Source of the DNA: CAYTUI01 sp964441335
GTDB lineage: Bacteria; Patescibacteriota; Patescibacteriia; UBA1558; 2-01-FULL-52-15
Direction of reading: 5' to 3'
DNA length: 10,217 nt
Assembly (NCBI GenBank): GCA_964441335.1
Contig: CAYTUI010000041.1
Coordinates: 1-10,217, forward strand
The notes beneath the pieces are model-generated. The model was not told where the DNA came from. It made no database searches and was given only the letters and a program-made list of their open reading frames with translations. The position numbers and the translations under genes are program-made. Of the stretch, positions 6,676 through 10,217 are shown one piece after another. The number at the start of each line of letters is the position of its first letter. The stretch's first letter is position 1.

Positions 6676-7107
6676 TTATTGGGCTGATAAAGTAAAACAA
6701 TTCTTACCGGTATCATGAAAATTAAGATTAATTTCCCCACCTTTGTCTTGCGGTACCGGAATACGAGCGGCAGTCTCATTGGTATTACTGTTAGTATCAA
6801 AGGTGGCGCACAACTCAAAAGATTGCGCGTCCACAACACGATACTCGTAATCCGAGCCGGTCAGTGGATCTTTCAGCTTGGAAGGAAAATAACCTGGCTG
6901 ATCAGCTATAACTGCTAAATCAACAGGCAAACTTTTATTTACTGAATAATAACCTCGTACAGATCCGGCTATTTGTTGCAAATTATCCACCCTGGTCAAA
7001 TCAGCATTTTCCAAACGTGCTTCCTTAGGCGAACCGCTAAGCATAAATCCTCCCACTACAGCAGCGACTACTACAATAGTGACAACAATGGCCAATATTT
7101 TATTCAC
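6676..7107 (-). CDS. One-helix membrane protein with pilin-like extracytoplasmic domain
   Basis: 143 residues from a GTG start. NKILAIVV opens a single membrane helix (about 4-23), followed by a soluble domain: RVDNLQQIAGSVRGYYSVNKSLP (39-61), DPLTGSDYEYRV (84-95) and SFELCATFDT (99-108). This layout resembles the type IV pilin/pseudopilin fold seen in many small Patescibacteria membrane proteins, but there is no prepilin-peptidase motif (no G-F/E processing site before the helix), so a true pilin is unproven. Two Cys (one in LCATF, one in GKNCFTL) could form a disulfide outside the cell. The GTG at 7107 is chosen because AAGGAAG (7120-7114) lies 7 nt upstream and the hydrophobic segment begins right after. 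An ATG at 7161 would put 18 charged, cysteine-containing residues inside the upstream gene. It overlaps that gene by 8 nt. Confidence 0.75.
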   Translation of the reverse strand: MNKILAIVVTIVVVAAVVGGFMLSGSPKEARLENADLTRVDNLQQIAGSVRGYYSVNKSLPVDLAVIADQPGYFPSKLKDPLTGSDYEYRVVDAQSFELCATFDTNSNTNETAARIPVPQDKGGEINLNFHDTGKNCFTLSAQ

Positions 7108-7732
7108 TTTTTTCTTCCTTTCTAAGGTCTGACAGGTAATACAGGAAAATAACCCCAGCAATTACCAGAACCGTTAAAAATTTTAAACCAAAGCGAGTTG
7201 TTAACTCTCCATTAAATAATCTGTTCAATAAAGTAATTAAGTCACCGATGATCACGCCGGCAGTAATAAATAAAGTTAAATAAGTCAGCCATTTTCTGAC
7301 CTTAGAACCTCTAACATCGGCGTCTTTCTTAATTTTTTTGTTCATCATGCCGGAAATCCACATGTAAATCGGGAAGGCGATAATCAGTGAGGCTAAATAG
7401 TTGTTAATGGCAGTTCTGGAAAAGGTCTGACCATAAGCGTTAATCGTATCCGGAAACGCCTTATTAATGAACTCGTATATTAAGGCGCCAAAACTGAAGG
7501 CAGAGACATAGAGCGTTAAAAACATCAACAGGTATAAGAAAGCTTCTCTGGCAGACATATATGGTTTGCGGCGCGGCACCGGCAACGGAAAATCCACATC
7601 CGCAAAATATGACAAGGCTTTGCTTACTTCATCCTCCGGCCAACTGGCCTTAAGTAAAACTTCCTTAATCTTATCTCGGGACAAACCTTTAGATAAAGCT
7701 GTCCTGATAAATTCGTTTAGTTCATGGTTCAT
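7100..7732 (-). CDS. DUF5671-type four-helix membrane protein
   Basis: 210 residues. A soluble N-terminal part (1-55: LNEFIRTALSKGLSRDKIKEVL, then ASWPEDEVSKALSYF) looks like a small helical domain. It is followed by four membrane segments at about 63-90, 110-128, 147-170 and 181-201. The block ARE-AFLYLLMFLTLYVSAFSFG (61-82), with later AFPDT and LASLIIAFPIYMWIS (113-127), matches what I know of DUF5671, a family of unknown function frequent in Patescibacteria. It is encoded directly before and overlapping the pilin-like gene, suggesting the two act together at the membrane; this is inference. The ATG at 7732 lacks a Shine-Dalgarno sequence and is preceded by a 45-nt G-free tract supplied by the 33-bp repeat. 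Confidence 0.8.
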   Translation of the reverse strand: MNHELNEFIRTALSKGLSRDKIKEVLLKASWPEDEVSKALSYFADVDFPLPVPRRKPYMSAREAFLYLLMFLTLYVSAFSFGALIYEFINKAFPDTINAYGQTFSRTAINNYLASLIIAFPIYMWISGMMNKKIKKDADVRGSKVRKWLTYLTLFITAGVIIGDLITLLNRLFNGELTTRFGLKFLTVLVIAGVIFLYYLSDLRKEEKSE

Positions 7733-7748
7733 GTGTTTAGTTTAGTAG

Positions 7749-7781
7749 TTTGGTAGATTAGTAGATTGGTAGTTATACACG
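7749..7781 (-). repeat. 33-bp interspersed repeat, copy 2, with candidate -10 box
   Basis: Identical to 4520-4552 and in the same setting: octamer array on one side, a minus-strand gene start on the other. TATAAC (7777-7772) could serve as a -10 box; the minus strand from there to the ATG at 7732 contains no G. The 8-bp TAG-steps continue a little beyond the repeat towards the gene (7737-7748). Confidence 0.75.
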
Positions 7782-7784
7782 CAA

Positions 7785-8272
7785 GTTCTTCCGTTCTTTG
7801 GTTCTTTTGTCCCTCGGTTCTTCCGTTCTTCCGTCCTTACGTTCTTTAGTTCTTAAGTCCCTACGTTCTTCAGTTCTTCCGTTCTTTGGTTCTTTNNNNN
7901 NNNNNNNNNNNNNNNNNNNNNNNNNNNNNNNNNNNNNNNNNNNNNNNNNNNNNNNNNNNNNNNNNNNNNNNNNNNNNNNNNNNNNNNNNNNNNNNGTTCT
8001 TTAGTTCTTAAGTCCCTACGTTCTTCAGTTCTTCCGTTCTTTGGTTCTTTTGTCCCTCGGTTCTTCCGTTCCTCCGTCCTTACGTTCTTTAGTTCTTAAG
8101 TCCCTACGTTCTTCAGTTCTTCCGTTTTTTAGTAGCCACTTTCTTTTTCGCCGTTCCTTTGTTCTTCACTTTCTTCGTTCCTACGTTCTTCCGTTTTTTA
8201 GTTCCTCGGTTCTTCAGTTCCTTTGTTCTTACGTTCTTTCGTTTCTTAACTCCTCCGTTCTTCGCTTTCTTA
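7785..8272. repeat. 8-bp tandem repeat array, copy 2, with 88-bp higher-order period
   Basis: Octamers of the form GTTCTTNN run in register from 7785 to the gap, and again from 7996 to about 8123. The order of variants repeats every 11 units: for example GTTCTTTG at 7793 and 7881, and GTTCTTTA at 7996 and 8084, both 88 bp apart. After a 29-nt interruption (8124-8152), the octamers resume from 8153 to 8272 as more diverged units, inside the deacylase gene. The stretch 7733-8112 has no credible gene; open frames on the plus strand here are repeat translations. Confidence 0.92.
7896..7995. other. Assembly gap (100 Ns) inside the repeat array
   Basis: Exactly 100 Ns, the customary placeholder for a gap of unknown length. 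The 88-bp period is not kept across it (GTTCTTTA at 7841 and 7996 are 155 bp apart), so the true length differs from 100 and the array is longer or shorter than shown. Confidence 0.97.
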
Positions 8273-8754
8273 AACTTCCTCTTCTGCCCGATTATTTCCA
8301 CTCTTGGCTCCTCAACTTTTAAATAATCTTTAACCGCCATCAAAATACTTTCGGTCACATCACCGGCACTGAAAACTACTTTTTTACCTTTAGACAAATC
8401 TTTATCAATCACTGACGACAACTTATGGATAGAACCAAAGCCAGTAATCTTGCCCGGTTTAATATTCAGCTTGCTTAGTAACTGCTTTTCAGTCGGTATA
8501 CTGATATTCTTAACTGTACCACCGGCTTTTTTAATGGCTTTTTTGAGTTTAGCAAAGTCCAAATTCTTGTCAGCCGGAATGGCCACAAAATAAAAATTCT
8601 TGTCAGCTTGAATAATCAAAGTTTTGGCAATTTCATTTAGTTTCTTCTTTAAAGTAGCGGCCACATCATAAGCAGTATAAACGGTCTTGTGTTTCAAAAC
8701 CTCGTAATCCACTCCCCAGTCATCTAATTTTTTTACTAATTGTGGGTTAGGCAT
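8113..8754 (-). CDS. YbaK/EbsC-type aminoacyl-tRNA deacylase with repeat-encoded basic tail
   Basis: 213 residues. Residues 1-155 look like the YbaK/ProX editing domain, which hydrolyses mischarged tRNA (for example Cys- or Ala-tRNA-Pro in known members) in the cytoplasm. Visible features are an N-terminal helix ending WGVDYEVLKHKTVYTA, KTLIIQ at 44-49 whose Lys44 fits the conserved lysine of the family, GFGSIHKL at 105-112, and VVFSAGDVTESILMAV at 126-141. The substrate cannot be told. Residues about 161-213 are a Lys/Arg-rich tail in 8-residue steps (KNVRTKEL, KNRGTKKR, KNVGTKKV, KNKGTAKK), encoded by octamer repeat DNA in which 3 x 8 bp = 8 codons; the TGA stop lies in the array. Typical family members end near residue 155-160, so the tail is an addition. 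AGGAG (8766-8762) lies 7 nt before the ATG. Confidence 0.85.
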   Translation of the reverse strand: MPNPQLVKKLDDWGVDYEVLKHKTVYTAYDVAATLKKKLNEIAKTLIIQADKNFYFVAIPADKNLDFAKLKKAIKKAGGTVKNISIPTEKQLLSKLNIKPGKITGFGSIHKLSSVIDKDLSKGKKVVFSAGDVTESILMAVKDYLKVEEPRVEIIGQKRKFKKAKNGGVKKRKNVRTKELKNRGTKKRKNVGTKKVKNKGTAKKKVATKKRKN

Positions 8755-8790
8755 TATTTTTCTCCTGCACTCCCGAGCTTGCCGAGGGAT

Positions 8791-8853
8791 CCCGATAATC
8801 CGCCACTGACCATCTCATCGGGTTCTCTCGCCCCGTTCAATGGGGCTCGAGAA
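8791..8853. repeat. G+C-rich hairpins between the winged-helix-like gene and the deacylase gene
   Basis: CCCGAT (8791-8796) pairs with ATCGGG (8817-8822) around a 20-nt loop. Next to it, TTCTC (8823-8827) and GCCCC (8830-8834) pair with GGGGC (8842-8846) and GAGAA (8849-8853), with a symmetric TC/TC internal loop. The second hairpin begins 3 bp past the winged-helix-like gene's stop. No T-run follows on the minus strand, so it is at best a weak terminator or an mRNA-processing or leader structure. Confidence 0.6.
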
Positions 8854-8856
8854 TAC

Positions 8857-9147
8857 TTAATTATTTAAAGGTAATCTTTGTTGTTTATCCAACAACTTGC
8901 GGGCCATTTTTCGACCCTTAGCTGTTAAAATTACCGTTTCAGTATACCATTTTTTGGCGGTTTTGACACCTTGAGCTTTAACATAATCTCGTGAAATCAA
9001 ACGCTCAATACTTTTCACAATATCGTTTAAAGCAGTCTTTTTGTTAATTTTTTTGGTGGTATAGAAATTTAAAAAAACAGACTTATTAAGTCGACCCTTT
9101 TCCAGACACTCTTTCATAATATATAACTGCAGTTCCGACAGTTTCAT
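8857..9147 (-). CDS. Small winged-helix-like protein, putative transcription regulator
   Basis: 96 residues. MKLSELQLYIMKECLEKGRLNKSVFLNFY forms the first helices, KTALNDIVKSIERLISRDYVKAQG reads as a recognition helix leading into a wing, and TETVILTAKGRKMARKLL matches the wing and final helix seen in MarR/PadR-like regulators (…LT.kG…A..L). It resembles a small winged-helix family I associate with Patescibacteria, but I cannot name its target. It lacks cysteine pairs or a ligand domain. It is divergently transcribed from the two small plus-strand genes, with overlapping promoter space, so it could regulate itself and them; this is inference. The -10 box lies 6 nt before the ATG and no Shine-Dalgarno sequence is present, which predicts a leaderless mRNA. 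Confidence 0.75.
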   Translation of the reverse strand: MKLSELQLYIMKECLEKGRLNKSVFLNFYTTKKINKKTALNDIVKSIERLISRDYVKAQGVKTAKKWYTETVILTAKGRKMARKLLDKQQRLPLNN

Positions 9148-9153
9148 AACTAT

Positions 9154-9182
9154 AGTATAGAGCTTTTTGACTAAACTTTGAA
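9154..9182 (-). promoter_or_regulatory. Candidate promoter of the winged-helix-like gene (leaderless)
   Basis: On the minus strand: TTCAAA -35 (9182-9177, 4 of 6), 17-bp spacer, TATACT -10 (9159-9154, 5 of 6), then 6 nt to the ATG at 9147. Transcription should start at or next to the A of the ATG. Confidence 0.65.
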
Positions 9183-9184
9183 CT

Positions 9185-9213
9185 TTGACAGAGACCCAAA
9201 ATTATGGTATGAA
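9185..9213 (+). promoter_or_regulatory. Strong sigma-70-type promoter of the small-gene pair
   Basis: A perfect TTGACA -35 box (9185-9190), a 17-bp spacer and TATGAA -10 (9208-9213), with TG one base before the -10 (extended -10, TGGTATGAA). A start near 9220 gives a leader of about 45 nt. The -35 box lies 2 bp from that of the divergent promoter, within a tandem AACTTTG repeat (9174-9187). Confidence 0.75.
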
Positions 9214-9255
9214 AACGGTCTGTACCTTTCATTCTAACTAACCACCTACGGCGGC

Positions 9256-9261
9256 AGGAGG
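9256..9261 (+). promoter_or_regulatory. Consensus Shine-Dalgarno sequence
   Basis: AGGAGG with 5 nt to the ATG at 9267 fixes that start. This full-consensus site contrasts with most of the minus-strand genes, which have weak or no such sites. Confidence 0.85.
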
Positions 9262-9266
9262 CCAAC

Positions 9267-9638
9267 ATGGAGTTAAGAGACTTCCTGGAGCGCCTCAAAG
9301 GCCTCAAGGATCACCACTGGACGATAGAGCCCGAGGACAGTATTGTACTACACGATGGCCCACTCAAGTTGTCGCCATTGACAGCCGTACTGTTCAAGCT
9401 GACCTACCACTTTGCCGCCGTTGACGAGTATCAAAGTTCAGTCCATCTTTTGTCCATGGATGAGCAACTGGCTCGTGACCTGATTGCAGCCGCGCATCAG
9501 GAGCAAACCGAACCTGCTCTGCAAGAGCTACGTCGGCAAATGCTGGACGCCTTGAGTCTGGATTACAGCAAACGCACAAGCGAAGCAAACTGGGTCACTG
9601 ACCAAGACGGTTTAACACGCCCGGAGTTCTTCCAATAA
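9267..9638 (+). CDS. Small protein of unknown function, paralogue of the next gene
   Basis: 123 residues, soluble, no signal or membrane segment. I do not recognise a named family. It aligns along most of its length with the following gene: an N-terminal FLxxL helix (FLERLKGL at 6-13), an IxL strand (26-28), the core LSPLTAVLFK at 35-44, a helix with ARDLIAAA at 69-76, and a C-terminal PALQELRRQMLDALSL (83-98). The core motif followed by helices suggests a small helical domain; no catalytic or metal-binding residues stand out. Composition is richer in G+C than the minus-strand genes. It has its own strong promoter and AGGAGG ribosome site, and forms a two-gene operon with the paralogue 19 nt downstream. 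The tail after residue 100 (SKRTSEANWVTDQ) is polar and has no counterpart in the paralogue. Confidence 0.8.
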   Translation: MELRDFLERLKGLKDHHWTIEPEDSIVLHDGPLKLSPLTAVLFKLTYHFAAVDEYQSSVHLLSMDEQLARDLIAAAHQEQTEPALQELRRQMLDALSLDYSKRTSEANWVTDQDGLTRPEFFQ

Positions 9639-9657
9639 CCCAAAACACGGAGGCTCT

Positions 9658-9975
9658 ATGACCTACGAAAAATTCCTCCAGGCTTTGGAGGAGCTCTTGG
9701 AAACAAGAGATGTTACGCCGTTTGTGGATGAGCAAGGCAGGATTTGTCTGCTCTACTCCGGTCATCAACTGACTCCCTTAAGCGCCGTTTGCTTCTACAA
9801 GAAGCTCGACCTGATGGACAGTCGTTTGCTGGCCGAGATCGCCAGAGACCTAGAGCTCCAAGCTCAAGACCTGCGGCACATCCACAAGGCGACCGAAAAC
9901 CGCCAGAGTCCTCAAAGTCAGGTGGCCAGAACGGACATACTGACAACCCTCAGGCTGTGGCCTGAATACCGATAA
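9658..9975 (+). CDS. Small protein of unknown function, paralogue of the preceding gene
   Basis: 105 residues, soluble. FLQALEEL (6-13), RICLLYSG (28-35), the core LTPLSAVCFYK at 38-48, AQDLRHIHKA (69-78) and a C-terminal RTDILTTLRL (91-100) line up with FLERLKGL, SIVLHDG, LSPLTAVLFK, ARDLIAAA and RRQMLDALSL of the neighbour, so the pair arose by an old tandem duplication. I cannot assign a function. GGAGG (9649-9653) is 4 nt from the ATG. The stop codon TAA forms part of the terminator stem, a very tight arrangement. The A+G+C-rich codon use matches its partner and differs from the minus-strand genes. Confidence 0.8.
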   Translation: MTYEKFLQALEELLETRDVTPFVDEQGRICLLYSGHQLTPLSAVCFYKKLDLMDSRLLAEIARDLELQAQDLRHIHKATENRQSPQSQVARTDILTTLRLWPEYR

Positions 9976-10010
9976 CCCCTCACCAGAGCGCTGGTGAGGG
10001 GTTATTTAAT
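9974..10010 (+). terminator. Intrinsic terminator of the small-gene pair
   Basis: A perfect 13-bp stem AACCCCTCACCAG (9974-9986) / CTGGTGAGGGGTT (9991-10003) with loop AGCG, followed by the T-rich ATTTAATTT. It starts inside the stop codon of the second gene. Confidence 0.9.
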
Positions 10011-10104
10011 TTAGTTCAATAATCAGGAAATATGGCTCTCATTTGTAAGTAGTCAGAAAAAATTTCAAATCTGTGAAATAAAACACCAGCGTAGCGATGG
10101 GGGT

Positions 10105-10182
10105 TCGGGGGCGGGTGCTGTTTGAGCCCCCAAATACAAGCACAAAAAATCAAAAGAGTGAGGCGAGTTCAGCCGCCCCCGA
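10105..10182. repeat. Long-range G+C-rich stem with nested hairpin
   Basis: TCGGGGGCGG (10105-10114) is perfectly complementary to CCGCCCCCGA (10173-10182). Just inside, GTGCT (10115-10119) pairs with AGCAC (10139-10143). An alternative pairing is GGGGGC (10107-10112) with GCCCCC (10126-10131). No protein-coding frame is convincing here, so it may be a structured RNA or a repeat element. Confidence 0.65.
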
Positions 10183-10190
10183 GACTTTTG

Positions 10191-10214
10191 GTTACTTTTG
10201 GTCACAAAAGTAAC
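10191..10214. repeat. Perfect 10-bp hairpin at the right edge
   Basis: GTTACTTTTG (10191-10200), loop GTCA, CAAAAGTAAC (10205-10214). The left arm is also part of a direct repeat ACTTTTGGT (10184-10192 and 10194-10202). It may be the edge of an element that continues past the window. Confidence 0.7.
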
Positions 10215-10217
10215 GCC

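Noticed and set aside
7108..7161. Longer ATG start for the pilin-like protein
   Set aside because: It would place 18 charged and cysteine-containing residues before the membrane helix, within the DUF5671 gene; the GTG at 7107 has a fitting AAGGAAG site.
7798..8322. Plus-strand open frames of Leu/Ser-rich 'proteins' across the octamer array
   Set aside because: They are plain translations of GTTCTTNN repeats, run through the gap, and overlap the deacylase gene on the other strand; no start signal or family resemblance.
8823..8853. Intrinsic terminator after the winged-helix-like gene
   Set aside because: The stem is interrupted and no T-run follows on the minus strand, so it is listed only as a hairpin.
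9086..9307. Minus-strand 73-residue open frame overlapping the divergent promoters
   Set aside because: It overlaps the winged-helix-like gene in another frame and the start of the plus-strand gene; no ribosome site and low-complexity composition.
9713..9965. Alternative frames within the second small plus-strand gene
   Set aside because: Shadows of the real gene, which has the ribosome site, the paralogue match and the terminator at its stop.

Overview
The window looks like a piece of a metagenome-assembled genome of a Candidate Phyla Radiation (Patescibacteria) bacterium. This is inferred from small A+T-rich genes packed head to tail, a DUF5671 membrane protein next to a small one-helix pilin-like protein, a minimal scpA-scpB-pseudouridine synthase cluster, a compact 96-residue winged-helix-like protein, and spacers filled with degenerate 7- and 8-bp tandem repeats. 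Stops are TAA, TAG and TGA, so the standard bacterial code is used. A run of exactly 100 Ns (7896-7995) marks an assembly gap inside a repeat.

Layout. Positions 1-21 hold the 5' end of a tRNA gene on the minus strand, and 22-303 hold three ~91-98 bp repeats, each fusing a copy of the tRNA's first bases to a hairpin. From 391 to 9147 every gene is on the minus strand, so transcription runs right to left: winged-helix-like protein (8857-9147), YbaK-type deacylase with a repeat-encoded basic tail (8113-8754), octamer repeat array and gap (7785-8123), DUF5671 protein, pilin-like protein, scpA, scpB, RsuA/RluB-type pseudouridine synthase, a second octamer array (4556-4627), D,D-carboxypeptidase, small-multidrug-export-type membrane protein, tpiA, an inverted-repeat spacer, class II fructose-bisphosphate aldolase, and a membrane-anchored TPR protein. 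From about 9185 the strand flips and base composition becomes visibly richer in G+C: a strong promoter drives two small paralogous genes of unknown function (9267-9638, 9658-9975), closed by a clear intrinsic terminator. The last 200 bases are non-coding and hairpin-rich.

How it fits together. The minus-strand genes are housekeeping: chromosome organisation (ScpAB), rRNA modification, peptidoglycan trimming, and two consecutive glycolytic enzymes (aldolase and triose-phosphate isomerase). The plus-strand pair is a self-contained unit with its own promoter, ribosome sites and terminator. It faces the winged-helix-like gene across divergent promoters whose -35 boxes lie 2 bp apart.

The most unusual material is in the spacers: tRNA-head/hairpin repeats; an 8-bp repeat with an 88-bp higher-order period that runs into the deacylase gene as an 8-residue peptide repeat; a 33-bp element found just upstream of two different genes as a G-free leader; and two genes whose -10 box sits 6 nt from the ATG, predicting leaderless mRNAs.
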